Assembly: GCA_900637675.1 (NCBI GenBank)
Contig: LR134389.1
Coordinates: 1,426,001-1,490,000 of the forward strand
Reading direction: 5' to 3'
From: Streptococcus equi subsp. equi
GTDB taxonomy: Bacteria; Bacillota; Bacilli; Lactobacillales; Streptococcaceae
Length of the DNA: 64,000 nt
Part shown: positions 18,559 through 28,179 of the stretch, one piece after another
Numbering within the stretch: position 1 is the stretch's first letter
How the letters are laid out: every line of letters begins with the position of its first letter
Position numbers and translations under genes: made by a program
Notes under the pieces: generated by a model
What the model was told of the DNA's origin: nothing
Database searches by the model: none
The model's input: only the letters and a program-made list of their open reading frames with translations

Positions 18559-19361
18559 TTGCTTGAAATCCTTGATTTATCGCGGTCAACCTATTATTAT
18601 CAAGTCAAGCAACTAGCTCAAGAAGATAAGGACATGGACTTAAAGGAGCTCATTCAAGGCATCTATGATGAACATCATGGCAATTATGGCTATCGTCGCA
18701 TTCATCTGGAACTAAGAAATCGTGGTTTTATCGTCAATCACAAAAAGTACAACGTTTGATGACTGTCATGGGCTTAAAAGCTCGTATCCGTCGTAAGCGC
18801 AAGTATTCTTCTTACAAAGGTGAGGTTGGCAAAAAGGCTGATAATCTGATTAAACGTCAGTTTGAAGGTTCTAAGCCCTACGAGAAGTGCTATACCGATG
18901 TGACGGAATTTACCTTACCTGAGGGGAAACTCTATCTATCGCCTGTTCTTGACGGCTATAACAGTGAGATTATTGATTTCACCCTGTCTCGATCGCCTGA
19001 CTTGAAGCAAGTACAAACCATGCTTGAGAAGGCTTTTCCAGCGGATTCGTACAATGGAACGATTCTCCACAGCGATCAAGGCTGGCAATATCAACATCAG
19101 TCTTATCATCACTTTTTGGAGACTAAAGGCATTCGTCCATCCATGTCTCGCAAGGGAAATAGTCCAGATAATGGGATGATGGAGTCCTTCTTTGGTATTC
19201 TCAAATCTGAGATGTTTTACGGCCTTGAGACAACTTATCAATCCCTTAATGAGCTCGAACAAGCAATCACTGAATACATCTTTTACTACAACAACAAACG
19301 CATTAAAGCAAAGCTAAAAGGACTTAGCCCTGTGCAATACAGAACTAAATCCTTTCACTAA
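18559..19361 (+). pseudogene. IS3-family transposase OrfB, frameshifted (copy 1)
   Basis: The integrase-core frame is interrupted at a run of five A (18742-18746), where copy 2 has six. The first part (to about 18759) ends shortly after NHKK. The second part carries the DDE motif residues in YTDVTEF, LHSDQGWQY and ESFFGILKSEMF. The copy should not make a full transposase unless a ribosome slips at the A run. Confidence 0.93.
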
Positions 19362-19423
19362 TATGTCGTGTCCAACTTTTGGGGGTCAGTACATTGGGAG
19401 GGATTTTTTGATGTCAGCAAGGG

Positions 19424-20254
19424 CTAAGCTAGTGCTTGCTCCTCATCTCTAAACTGAGTTTTGTAAAAGACTAGAACCAGCATGAGCAGTGTGCCAAAGA
19501 CCTGACTATTCATGATAACAATAGGATTGTGCACCCAAAAACTTATAAGCACTGCTAAAAGCGTAGGAAGTCCAAAGCAATTCACTAGCAAACCCAAGCA
19601 TTCTGAGTAGCTCTTGAGTGAAAATAATCTAGCAGATCTTGTTAATAACAGTGATAACGAGCCAATTCCGATCACTAAACCGGCTCCTAGATAGACCACA
19701 CTGCTAGCCACTAGCAGCAAAAAGGCAAGCACAGCGGCACGATTGCTATTGTACCATTGCTGATTAACAAAGGCCTTGACAGCCTCTAGAGAGGTTAAGC
19801 GCGTTAGCCTTTCCTTGTTGCCTTTAACCTTAGCAGTTAGCCTTTGACCATCAGGAAAGCTTAAAATCCATGAGGTTTCTGTTAATATCAGCTGGCTTCT
19901 TTGATCTTTCTTTAGCTCTTCTACTATTTCTGGTGTTGGCAATACAGCAACAACAGCATCAGTATCCTCTATAAGGACTGTTTTTCCATCATAGCGATCA
20001 TGCCAAATAGTGCCTTGTGTCAAGGCATGATAGGTTTTTTCTGTCAAGGAGTCTAAACCATTACTAACTATGTGCTCTAAGGGATAGCTCTTCAAGCTTG
20101 CATAATGCAGCGTGATCGGCATTAACACCAGAGCATTTAGAAAGATCACTAAAATCACATTCTGCCACCACAAAAAGGCACTGCAACGAGCAAATATCAT
20201 TTTAGGAGAAAAAATAATGGTTGTGTAAGAAATAGGAAATCGATCATTAGTCAT
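19424..20254 (-). CDS. malA: maltodextrin utilisation membrane protein MalA (DUF1189-like)
   Basis: The 276-residue protein has one membrane segment near residues 28-50, a large outside domain of about 110 residues, and three more hydrophobic segments at the C-terminal half. This is the DUF1189 layout of the streptococcal maltodextrin protein MalA, whose biochemical role is not settled. It is the last gene of the leftward cluster, 25 bases after malD, and its tail faces the IS element. Confidence 0.8.
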   Translation of the reverse strand: MTNDRFPISYTTIIFSPKMIFARCSAFLWWQNVILVIFLNALVLMPITLHYASLKSYPLEHIVSNGLDSLTEKTYHALTQGTIWHDRYDGKTVLIEDTDAVVAVLPTPEIVEELKKDQRSQLILTETSWILSFPDGQRLTAKVKGNKERLTRLTSLEAVKAFVNQQWYNSNRAAVLAFLLLVASSVVYLGAGLVIGIGSLSLLLTRSARLFSLKSYSECLGLLVNCFGLPTLLAVLISFWVHNPIVIMNSQVFGTLLMLVLVFYKTQFRDEEQALA

Positions 20255-20278
20255 GATAAAGGCTCCTTGAAAGATAAA

Positions 20279-21139
20279 TTAACCCTTTGTTCCACCATTG
20301 GTTAAGCCTGAAACAAAATGCTTCTGTAAAAAGAAGAATAGCACTGAAATTGGCACTGCAATTAAAATGGCCCCGGCTGCAAACAATGTGACCTTAGGAT
20401 CCCTAGCGTCGTTAGTGATGAATGACTGAAGACCTACCGCTACGGTGTAATGCTCCTGTTCACGCAAGAGAAACTTAGCAAGCATAAAGTCACCAAATGG
20501 CCCCATAAAGGCCCATAGGGCCTGAACAGCAACCATAGGACGAACCAGAGGAAATACAATTTGGTAGAAGGTCCTAAAGTGACCAGAGCCATCTAGCTTA
20601 GCTGACTCATCTAAATCATAAGGCACAGTATCAAAATACCCCTTCATCAACCAAGCATTCATCGGAATGCCTCCTCCAACATAAATCAGAATGAGGAACC
20701 AATAGTGATTCAGAGCATTAAACAACCAAGCCATCACAAAATAAGCTGTTAAGGCAGCCATTGTCGGAACCATCTGAACCACTAAGAAAAAGACCAAACT
20801 CTTTTGACGCCCAAAAAAGTGATAACGGCTGTAAGCATAGCCTGTCAGCGTAATGACTGTCACCTGGATCAGCATCGTGAAAAAGGCGACAACTAACGTG
20901 TTCCAGTACCATCTTAAGTAATAGGTGTCCTGAAAGAGTGTCTCAAAGTTTGATAAGGTCCAAGGCCCATCAATATGAAAGCTAAAGGCAGTTGTATTTC
21001 CTGGCCTAAAGGCTGAGCTAACGGTCACCAAGATTGGAAATAAGATGATGATCGACAGGATTAGCAAATAGCTGTAAGTCAACAGCTGAGCTAACAAGCG
21101 CTTCTTCTTCACTGACTGTGGCAAATAATTCCTACCCAT
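20279..21139 (-). CDS. malD: maltodextrin ABC transporter permease
   Basis: The 286-residue protein has six membrane segments and the EAA loop [20 protein letters not shown] near residue 172. It is the MalG-type partner of MalC. It directly follows malC with no gap between stop and start, which implies coupled translation. Confidence 0.92.
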   Translation of the reverse strand: MGRNYLPQSVKKKRLLAQLLTYSYLLILSIIILFPILVTVSSAFRPGNTTAFSFHIDGPWTLSNFETLFQDTYYLRWYWNTLVVAFFTMLIQVTVITLTGYAYSRYHFFGRQKSLVFFLVVQMVPTMAALTAYFVMAWLFNALNHYWFLILIYVGGGIPMNAWLMKGYFDTVPYDLDESAKLDGSGHFRTFYQIVFPLVRPMVAVQALWAFMGPFGDFMLAKFLLREQEHYTVAVGLQSFITNDARDPKVTLFAAGAILIAVPISVLFFFLQKHFVSGLTNGGTKG

Positions 21140-22444
21140 TTAGCGATCCTCCATGTCAAAGGCTTTGAATTTTTTAAAGGTTATCAATGATACAGAAATA
21201 ACAATCAAGGAAATGATTAAGGTCACCGCTGAAGCAATGGAAAACTGTGGTGACGTTTGTGTGGTCAGCTTGTAAATCCAAGAAATCAAAATATCTGTCG
21301 ACCCTGCGCCACCGCCAACTGTACCAGGACCTCCATTATTAAAGAGATAAATAATGGAGAAGTTATTAAAATTAAAGGTATACTGCGAGATTAAGGTCGG
21401 GGCTGCGACAGCAAAGATCATTGGCAAGGTAATTTGGCGAAACTTCTGCAGGGCTGTTGCACCATCAACCGTTGCTGCCTCATACAAATCAGCAGGAATT
21501 GATTGTAAAATACCAGACACCAAAATATAAATATAAGGAAAGCCCAGCCAGCCCTGAACCATAATCACCGCAACCTTTGTCCAAAAAGGATCTGTCTTCC
21601 ATGGGATAATCCCAAAATCTGCAAATGGCACAAACTTTTCTAAAAATGGTAAGACCTGAACATTCATAGCACCGATAGAATCATTAAAGAAATTACCAAA
21701 GCTCATGATCGAGATAAAAGCAGGCACCCCCCAAGGCAGCAAGAAAATCACCCCAAAAATGCGCCTGCACTTCACAAAGGACTGGTTGGCAATAATAGCA
21801 GTCGCTATTCCTATCACAATCTGGAGACTCGTTGCCGCCAAGGTCCAAATCAAGGTCCATGACAGCACAGAGCCAAAGGCTGACTTAAAGGTGCTAAGCT
21901 CTAAAATGCTTTTAAAATTCTTAATGCCAACCCAATCTAATAATTTATAGGGAGGAATATGCCTAAAATCATAGTTTGTAAATGCAATTAATAAAGTAAC
22001 AAGCACCGGAAAAACAATGGCAAAGGCCATGGCCAAGTAGGCTGGAATAATCAGCAAATAAGGAAAGCCCTTTTCATAGATGGATTGTACCATCTCCTTT
22101 AAGGTTAATGAAATGCTATGGCCTGCATTGATCTCCCTTGCCACTAGTCTAGCATCTCGCATAGCAGCCAAATGAAAGATCAAAAACAAGGCAAATAGGA
22201 TAAGCTGCATAGCTCCCTTAATCAATAAGAATAGGGAATGATCCTCCATTGGTACACTACCAAGGCTGTACAAGCCAGCAAGAGCCGGAATACCAACAAA
22301 GAAAGCCTCTAGCAGCTCACCTAAAAACACAAGAAGCAAAATAAAGCCTTTTACCTTTTGAGTATTGTAGAGTTGCCCCAGACCAGGGATTATTGAAAGC
22401 CACATGGCTTTTTGTGGATTCTTCATTTTTTCATTCTTAAGCAT
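21140..22444 (-). CDS. malC: maltodextrin ABC transporter permease
   Basis: The 434-residue protein has an N-terminal membrane-spanning extension and a permease domain with the EAA loop EAATVDGATALQKFRQITLP near residue 335. It is the MalF-type subunit of the second importer and works with MalD and the MalX binding protein. The gap of 75 bases from amyA carries a ribosome-binding site. Confidence 0.92.
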   Translation of the reverse strand: MLKNEKMKNPQKAMWLSIIPGLGQLYNTQKVKGFILLLVFLGELLEAFFVGIPALAGLYSLGSVPMEDHSLFLLIKGAMQLILFALFLIFHLAAMRDARLVAREINAGHSISLTLKEMVQSIYEKGFPYLLIIPAYLAMAFAIVFPVLVTLLIAFTNYDFRHIPPYKLLDWVGIKNFKSILELSTFKSAFGSVLSWTLIWTLAATSLQIVIGIATAIIANQSFVKCRRIFGVIFLLPWGVPAFISIMSFGNFFNDSIGAMNVQVLPFLEKFVPFADFGIIPWKTDPFWTKVAVIMVQGWLGFPYIYILVSGILQSIPADLYEAATVDGATALQKFRQITLPMIFAVAAPTLISQYTFNFNNFSIIYLFNNGGPGTVGGGAGSTDILISWIYKLTTQTSPQFSIASAVTLIISLIVISVSLITFKKFKAFDMEDR

Positions 22445-22519
22445 TTGTCATTCCTCTCTATCACCCTTTTATGGTTCTCCTCCTTCATAGAGTATTAAAT
22501 AACATCACAGATAACGCAA

Positions 22520-24652
22520 CTATTTTTTCAATGAAATGGTTTGAGCCTTGCTATCAGTTTTAATGGTATAGGTTTCTGGACTAGTCCACAATACTTTACC
22601 AGAACTATCCTTCTTTACAAGATGACAGTTAATGGTTTTGTTAATAGGCAGATTGACATCATAGAACCAATTTGGGTACTGCGCAATTGACTGTGTTGCA
22701 TTAAAAATAGGCCCTAAAGCTTTATGATTATCATTTGCCCCAAGCTCAACCACATCACCAACGATATAAAGCTGCTCACCTAATACAGTGTTGAAATTAT
22801 TGACCACCAATCTTACTGGAATTTGCTTATCTGTTAACACTTCAAAGGCTTTGTAAGGGCTACTGCTTTGTCCTGTAGATGTGGTCACCTTAATATCATG
22901 GTTCCCAGCAGCTACAGCAGGTATCTTAAATTGAATCAAGGTATCGTCCCATGACACAATATCTGCTTTGCTATCACCAAAATGAAGCTGACCTTGAGCA
23001 CTACCAAATCCTTGCCCTGAAATAGAGACAGTATTTCCTGCAACGCCAAACGAAGCGTCTACGTCTCCTATCTGCGGTGTCTCATGTTGCCCTTTAAAGG
23101 TCCAAACTGCAACCTGACCCGCACCTAACTCAAATGCCTCAACATTACCATCAGCTGATACCGTTAATTCCTTTCCGCCCAGTAAGCCACCTAATTCATC
23201 AGCATACTTACCAGCTGGTAAAGCCGTTTTAGCGCCACTAATTGTGTAGCCATTTGTTTGATCCTTATTAACAGCCACTAAAGCAACGTCATTTCCAAAT
23301 TTTCTTTCAAAGACCAAGACCTGATCATTAATCCAGCGCTGCTGTGTTGTACCATAAGCCAGGGCTTGATTTTTCTTACGCAGTGGTGCTAGTTTGCTAA
23401 TCACCTGATAAGCAGTGGAATTCTTATCAAAGGTTGGCATATCACCACGATTTTCAGGGTCGTTAGCACCTGTAGCATACTGCTCTGAACCATAATAAAG
23501 ATTCGGAACACCACGCGATGTTAGCAGTAAAGCATAGGCTTGATTAACAGCTGTCTGATTATGATTGACTAGAGTAGCAAAGCGGGTCATATCATGGTTA
23601 TCAATGAAAGTCACTTGATCTGAAACTTCCTTGTACTCTTTTTCCGTAGCTACAATCATATTGTAAAAATCTTGCATTTTCGCTGATAAATCAGAATACA
23701 GGCGCCTAACAGAATTAGCAAACCTAAAATCAAGCAGGCTCATGCCGCTAGTATCAGCAAATTTAGTCATCAATGGATCATTAAAAGAACCGTCAGCAAA
23801 CCATTCCCCAAAGGCGAATACATTATGCTTCTCATAGATATGACTCAACCAATTTTTTTGCCAGCCTTGTGACATATGCTTGACCGCATCTACACGAATA
23901 CCATCAATGCCCATTTCTAACCATTTATCAATAGCCTCTTTGAGATAATCGTCAACTGTTGGATTCAGATTGTTCAAGTCTGCCAAGCCATACATGGAAT
24001 GATAAATGCTATTTTCATAAGTTGAAAAATCAGTCCATGATTCATGATTGAAAATCTTTTGATCATCATGACTGAATTTACCAACCAGCTGGCCGTCCTT
24101 ATATAAAGCACCGTCCTCAGGGAAGGTTAAGCCATTATATTCTGCTGTTGAGGTATGATTAGGAGCAAAATCAATAACTACTTTAATGTTTTTGCCATGT
24201 GCCACCTGAATGAGCTTTTTAAAATCCTCCATTGTTCCAAAGTGACTGTTTGCTTTGAAAAAATCCTTTGCCCAGTAGCCATGATAGGCTGCACTGCCAT
24301 TTGAAGGGTCAATGGTATCAATGTTTTCAACTGGTGATGAAATCCAGATAGCTGATACCCCTAAATTGGTTAAGTAGCCATCTTCTAGTTTCTTAATGAT
24401 ACCTGCCCAATCACCCCCATGATATTTTTTAGGATCATTTTTATCAAATACATCTGTATTTCCATTATTAGCAGCATTACCATCATGAAAACGATCGGTG
24501 ACAATTTGATAAATCGTGTCAGTAGAAAAATCAGCCTTATTAGACACCGCAGTATTTTCAATAGCAAAGACACTGTTAGTTGACATTGCTAAGGTAACCG
24601 CTGCCATAGCTACTGTTAATGCTTTACGACATGTTAAAGTAATACGCTTCAT
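22520..24652 (-). CDS. amyA: secreted alpha-amylase/cyclodextrin glucanotransferase-like enzyme
   Basis: The 710-residue GH13 protein has a signal peptide (basic MKRITLTCRK then a hydrophobic core ending near VFA). The catalytic barrel carries DFAPNH, GIRVDAVKH, FGEWF and FIDNHD. A C domain, an IPT/TIG domain (about residues 510-590) and a C-terminal CBM20-like starch-binding domain follow. This order A-B-C-D-E is that of cyclodextrin glucanotransferases. I could not decide from sequence whether it cyclises or hydrolyses. I see no sortase motif. The start at 24652 is preceded by AAAGGAGG, and an upstream in-frame extension is rejected. Confidence 0.9.
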   Translation of the reverse strand: MKRITLTCRKALTVAMAAVTLAMSTNSVFAIENTAVSNKADFSTDTIYQIVTDRFHDGNAANNGNTDVFDKNDPKKYHGGDWAGIIKKLEDGYLTNLGVSAIWISSPVENIDTIDPSNGSAAYHGYWAKDFFKANSHFGTMEDFKKLIQVAHGKNIKVVIDFAPNHTSTAEYNGLTFPEDGALYKDGQLVGKFSHDDQKIFNHESWTDFSTYENSIYHSMYGLADLNNLNPTVDDYLKEAIDKWLEMGIDGIRVDAVKHMSQGWQKNWLSHIYEKHNVFAFGEWFADGSFNDPLMTKFADTSGMSLLDFRFANSVRRLYSDLSAKMQDFYNMIVATEKEYKEVSDQVTFIDNHDMTRFATLVNHNQTAVNQAYALLLTSRGVPNLYYGSEQYATGANDPENRGDMPTFDKNSTAYQVISKLAPLRKKNQALAYGTTQQRWINDQVLVFERKFGNDVALVAVNKDQTNGYTISGAKTALPAGKYADELGGLLGGKELTVSADGNVEAFELGAGQVAVWTFKGQHETPQIGDVDASFGVAGNTVSISGQGFGSAQGQLHFGDSKADIVSWDDTLIQFKIPAVAAGNHDIKVTTSTGQSSSPYKAFEVLTDKQIPVRLVVNNFNTVLGEQLYIVGDVVELGANDNHKALGPIFNATQSIAQYPNWFYDVNLPINKTINCHLVKKDSSGKVLWTSPETYTIKTDSKAQTISLKK

Positions 24653-24680
24653 CCTTAACCTCCTTTGATAAAACGCCATA

Positions 24681-26381
24681 TTAATAGCTAACAACAAACC
24701 CGTTCTGGAGTAGCTCAAATGTCTCTTTATCTACACCATTAGAAACAAGCACAGAACCTCCTTTCTCAATAGGATATGGCTTAACGCCATTATTAACCAG
24801 CAATCTTATCGATTGACCGTTTAATTCACGCTTTACGCAAAGGCAGTCATCATGGGAGGTTATCGAAATGCTTCCAAATTGGATAACCGCATGACGACGC
24901 AGGCTGATAATGTCCTTAACCTGATTCCAAAAGCTCATATCCCAAGTGCTGCTGTCCCAATTAAAGCTACGTCTAGAGTCAGGATCATAACCTCCCTCCA
25001 TCGCAAGCTCTGTTCCATAGTAAATACATGGTATGCCCATAAAGGTAACTAAAAGGGCTAAGCCAGCCAATAATTTGTCCTTAGAGCCATTCACCTGAGT
25101 CAAGAAGCGATGCGTATCATGGGAATCCAGTAAATTCAGATTCATCTGGTTGACCTGCCAAGTATTTCTCATTAAAATATGCGACAATCTTTCAGCCATT
25201 TCCTGTGAGCTAATCGCATCAAATGCAAAATAATCGAGACAAGCCTTGGTAAAGGCGTAATTCATAATACCATCATACTGGTCTCCTTGAAGGTAGGGAT
25301 AAGCATCATGCCAATTCTCTCCAATAAGTATCGCATCTGATTTGACTGCCTTAACAGCCTTTCGAAAGCGTCTCCAAAAATCATGCGATACCTCATCAGA
25401 AACATCTAATCGCCAGCCATCAATATGATACTCTGTGATCCAATAAAGACCAATCTCAATCAAATAATCCTGAACAGCCTGATGCGAGGTATTCCACTTA
25501 GGCATGTAGTGACAATCAGCGAAGGTTTCGTAATTAGCTAGCTCTACAGAAGGATGATCTCCTTGAATCATAAACCAATCAAAAAATGAAGAAGCACTAC
25601 CATGTGCCAAAACGTCCTGAAATGGCTCGCAATCACTGCTAGCATGATTGAAAACAGCATCTAAAATAATTCTAATCCCTCTTTGGTGGGCCTCGTTTAT
25701 TAGTTGCTGGAGATCAAGCGATGTCCCAAACATCGGGTCAATAGCATAGTAGTCACTAATATCATATTTGTGATTACTGATGGATTTGAAAATCGGTGTC
25801 AAGTAAATGACATTAATACCAAGATCCTCAAGGTATTCCAGCTTATCTGTAATCCCCTTCAAATCCCCTCCGGCAAAGCTATTAGGAGTTGGCCTATCCA
25901 GCCAAGCCATATTAATATAGCTATCGTCCTTTTCAAAGTCACCACGATGAAAGCGATCAACAAAGATCTGATAAAAAACAGCATTGTGCACCCAAGGGAC
26001 AGTCTGATGAACGTCTACAGCATTAATATAAGGCATTTGAAAAAAGTTGTAAAAGCCATTTGAAAAATCATAGCTTGTGGTCAAGCCATCCTCACTAAAG
26101 TAATAGGTGTGACCAGATTGCTCAAGCTTAAAAATATAGGCCAATCTAACATCATCAAGACTTAAGGTGATTTCATAATAGGTATGGGTATGATCGGTAT
26201 AAGCAGCATACATCGCCAGTTCTTTTTGATACTCATGATAATGATACTTAGGTCCATAAACCAGCGTCACCGCTATATCGTTATCCTCCTTTGCAACCCT
26301 CAACCGAATCACAAGCTCCTTTGTTGATAAGGCAAAGCAATATCTAGAATCTGGAATATGCAGTATTCCGGCTGTGTTCAT
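24681..26381 (-). CDS. amyB: neopullulanase/cyclomaltodextrinase
   Basis: The 566-residue GH13_20-type protein has an N-terminal beta domain of about 120 residues and then a barrel with DAVFNH, GWRLDVSDE, IGENWHD and LLDSHD. It has no signal peptide, so it acts on imported cyclodextrins or branched maltodextrins inside the cell. GGAGG precedes the start. It lies between malX and amyA, and the genes are co-directional with short gaps. Confidence 0.92.
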   Translation of the reverse strand: MNTAGILHIPDSRYCFALSTKELVIRLRVAKEDNDIAVTLVYGPKYHYHEYQKELAMYAAYTDHTHTYYEITLSLDDVRLAYIFKLEQSGHTYYFSEDGLTTSYDFSNGFYNFFQMPYINAVDVHQTVPWVHNAVFYQIFVDRFHRGDFEKDDSYINMAWLDRPTPNSFAGGDLKGITDKLEYLEDLGINVIYLTPIFKSISNHKYDISDYYAIDPMFGTSLDLQQLINEAHQRGIRIILDAVFNHASSDCEPFQDVLAHGSASSFFDWFMIQGDHPSVELANYETFADCHYMPKWNTSHQAVQDYLIEIGLYWITEYHIDGWRLDVSDEVSHDFWRRFRKAVKAVKSDAILIGENWHDAYPYLQGDQYDGIMNYAFTKACLDYFAFDAISSQEMAERLSHILMRNTWQVNQMNLNLLDSHDTHRFLTQVNGSKDKLLAGLALLVTFMGIPCIYYGTELAMEGGYDPDSRRSFNWDSSTWDMSFWNQVKDIISLRRHAVIQFGSISITSHDDCLCVKRELNGQSIRLLVNNGVKPYPIEKGGSVLVSNGVDKETFELLQNGFVVSY

Positions 26382-26514
26382 TTTTTCCTCCCTAGGTTCA
26401 TCAGTCTTATCAGATACTCTTATTAGGACAAGATGGGAAACAAGACAAGCTAGTCACTACTACTTTTTATTATTATCTCCTCATCGCCCACTCTGATACT
26501 ATAGGTAACAAGAT

Positions 26515-26544
26515 GGAGACTAGGATACCTTTATCCCAGCCTCC
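26515..26544 (-). ncRNA. intercistronic RNA hairpin after malX
   Basis: In leftward RNA, 26533-26544 and 26515-26526 form a 12-bp stem with a 6-base loop, using two G-U pairs. The same stem on the other strand would have two A-C mismatches, so the structure belongs to the malX message. No U run follows in that direction. It begins about 10 bases after the malX stop and could stabilise malX mRNA or attenuate the downstream genes. Confidence 0.6.
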
Positions 26545-26553
26545 CTTTTTATG

Positions 26554-27813
26554 TTATTCAGTGTATTTTTGTGCAATAGCCTCTTGAATGGTTTTAGCTG
26601 CTTCCTTAGCAGCCTTGGCAGGAGTCTTCTTGCCTGCTGCTACCTCAAAGAACATGTTCGCACCTGGTCCCCAAACTTCTGCCATTTCTGGAATATTTGG
26701 CATTGGCTGAGCATTTGAGAATTGCCCAATAACCGCCTTTGTCAATTCATTTCCTTGTTCTGCAGCATAGCTGCGAGCAGCTAGATTGGCAGGGATCTCT
26801 TGTGTCTTATCATAAAAGGCTTTTTGGTTTTTCTCATTTGTCACATAATCAAGGAATTGCTGTGCCAGCTTTTTATTCTTAGAATAATTTGAAATCACCC
26901 ATGCTTTACCACCACCAAAGGCTTGATAGCTACCGCCATTAGGTAAGCTTGGAATTTGTGCCACTCCAAAGTTTACACCAGCCTCCTTAAATGAGGCAGC
27001 AGCCCAAGGTCCATCAATAATCACACCAGCCTTTTTAGAGGTGAATTGCTCTGTAATAAAATCTCCAGCCTTTTGAGTATCCTGCATGCCTTGAGGCCAT
27101 ACGCTATACCATTTCTTAGCATAGTCTAAGCCTTCAATGGCACCAGCATTACCAATACCTAAATCCTTTGGATCAGTTCCCTTATCTCCAAATACATAAG
27201 CCCCATAGCCTGCAATCAAGCCATAGCCATAATAGAAGTCTGTCCACTTAGCAAGAAAGCCTACAGACTTACCGTCTTCAGAAGCAAAGGCAAACTTAGG
27301 ATCCTTATTTAGCTCTTCAATGTCAGTAAAGGTTTTCGGAGCCTCTGATACCAAATCCTTGTTATAATACATCACTAAGGTCTCAATAACATCTGGTGCC
27401 CCATAAACCTTTCCATTTATGGTGACTAGCTTTTTAACAGTGTCATCAAACTGGTCAGCATTGCCTAAGCTCACCTCAGCAATTTGCCCTTCAGAGCCAA
27501 GCCCACCAACCCGGTCATATGGTGCTAAAAAGACATCTGGTGAAGCACCTGTCGGTCCATCAGTAGATAGCTTATCTAGCGTATCAATCATACCTTCCTT
27601 TTTGACCTTGACCTTGACCTTATTGTCCTTTTCAAAGGCTGTCTTAATCTCTTTGATGTAGTCTGCATAGCCCTCATCAACTGAAACTACAATGGTATTG
27701 TCGTCTTTTTGCTTAGCCTCTTTTTGATGTCCTCCGCTACAAGCACTTAATACCATGATCGAAGCCAATGACACTACTCCAACAACACCTGCTTTTTTCC
27801 AATCCCACGCCAT
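26554..27813 (-). CDS. malX: maltodextrin-binding lipoprotein MalX
   Basis: The 419-residue protein has a lipoprotein signal with lipobox VLSAC (Cys near residue 25) and a family-1 solute-binding domain. Segments VDEGYADYIKEIKTAFEKD and MAPYDRVG-like LAPYDRVG resemble pneumococcal MalX. It should deliver maltodextrins to MalC-MalD. AGGAGG lies just upstream of the start. It is the first gene of the leftward malX-amyB-amyA-malC-malD-malA cluster and has an elaborate promoter region. Confidence 0.92.
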   Translation of the reverse strand: MAWDWKKAGVVGVVSLASIMVLSACSGGHQKEAKQKDDNTIVVSVDEGYADYIKEIKTAFEKDNKVKVKVKKEGMIDTLDKLSTDGPTGASPDVFLAPYDRVGGLGSEGQIAEVSLGNADQFDDTVKKLVTINGKVYGAPDVIETLVMYYNKDLVSEAPKTFTDIEELNKDPKFAFASEDGKSVGFLAKWTDFYYGYGLIAGYGAYVFGDKGTDPKDLGIGNAGAIEGLDYAKKWYSVWPQGMQDTQKAGDFITEQFTSKKAGVIIDGPWAAASFKEAGVNFGVAQIPSLPNGGSYQAFGGGKAWVISNYSKNKKLAQQFLDYVTNEKNQKAFYDKTQEIPANLAARSYAAEQGNELTKAVIGQFSNAQPMPNIPEMAEVWGPGANMFFEVAAGKKTPAKAAKEAAKTIQEAIAQKYTE

Positions 27814-27952
27814 AGCTATTTACCTCCTAAAGGGATGAACTAAATAAATATTGTATAACCGTAATAAACTGCCTCATTGATTACTAGACTACACCAAATG
27901 CTTTGAGATTATTGATTGCATTTAGGCAGTGCATGATCAAATCAGCTTATTC

Positions 27953-27980
27953 AACTTAACTTAAACGTTTAAGTTAAGTT
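27953..27980. promoter_or_regulatory. perfect 28-bp palindromic operator at the malX promoter
   Basis: Bases 27953-27966 are the exact reverse complement of 27967-27980, with central core TTAAACGTTTAA. The site begins two bases downstream of the -10 box and covers the expected transcription start. The ACGT centre is typical of LacI-family operators, so MalR is the obvious candidate. The outer arms extend well beyond a usual 14-16-bp LacI site. Confidence 0.75.
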
Positions 27981-27981
27981 T

Positions 27982-28010
27982 ATTATAATGCAATCGCTTA
28001 CAGCTGTCAA
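27982..28010 (-). promoter_or_regulatory. malX promoter with cre site in the spacer
   Basis: Read leftward, a consensus -35 TTGACA (complement of 28005-28010) and -10 TATAAT (complement of 27982-27987) are 17 bases apart. The spacer holds CTGTAAGCGATTGCA (complement of 27989-28003), which fits the CcpA cre consensus except for the first base. The promoter therefore looks strong, repressed by glucose through CcpA and by a second regulator at the adjoining palindrome. Confidence 0.88.
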
Positions 28011-28134
28011 TAGCAAATTTCATATTTTTTAATCTGATTTTTCCACCACCAAGCTTAGGATAAAAATAGCCACTCATGAAATGAGCACAGGATTATTACC
28101 CTAGCAAGTAAACTGTCTTGACATGTTTACCATC

Positions 28135-28179
28135 AAAAAAAGATTGAGGACCATAACTAAAACTAGCCTTTCCTCAATC
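28135..28179 (-). terminator. terminator of the dlt-esterase operon
   Basis: Read leftward, a perfect 9-bp stem (28171-28179 with 28142-28150) encloses a 20-base loop and is followed by seven T. It lies about 175 bases after the esterase gene. The 540-base gap 27814-28353 otherwise holds only the malX control region and AT-rich sequence with no coding signal I can see. Confidence 0.75.

Larger units (their letters stand above)
17966..19393 (+). mobile_element. IS3-family insertion sequence, copy 1 (transposase broken)
   Basis: The element is 1428 bp with imperfect terminal inverted repeats (TGAACTGCCCCCCAAAAGTT at the left, the complement of a matching TGTACTG end at the right). It is flanked by a 3-bp direct repeat, TTG, at 17963-17965 and 19394-19396. 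It carries orfA and orfB in the IS3 arrangement. It lies between the convergent malG and malA genes and breaks neither. Compared with copy 2 it has one extra C near the left end, one extra T before orfA, one A missing in orfB, and six clustered substitutions near the right end. Confidence 0.95.

Noticed and set aside
18936..19262. Antisense 108-residue frame in both IS copies
   Set aside because: It is a shadow of the transposase frame with no start signal.
24653..24718. Longer amyA start
   Set aside because: The signal peptide and AAAGGAGG fit the start at 24652.
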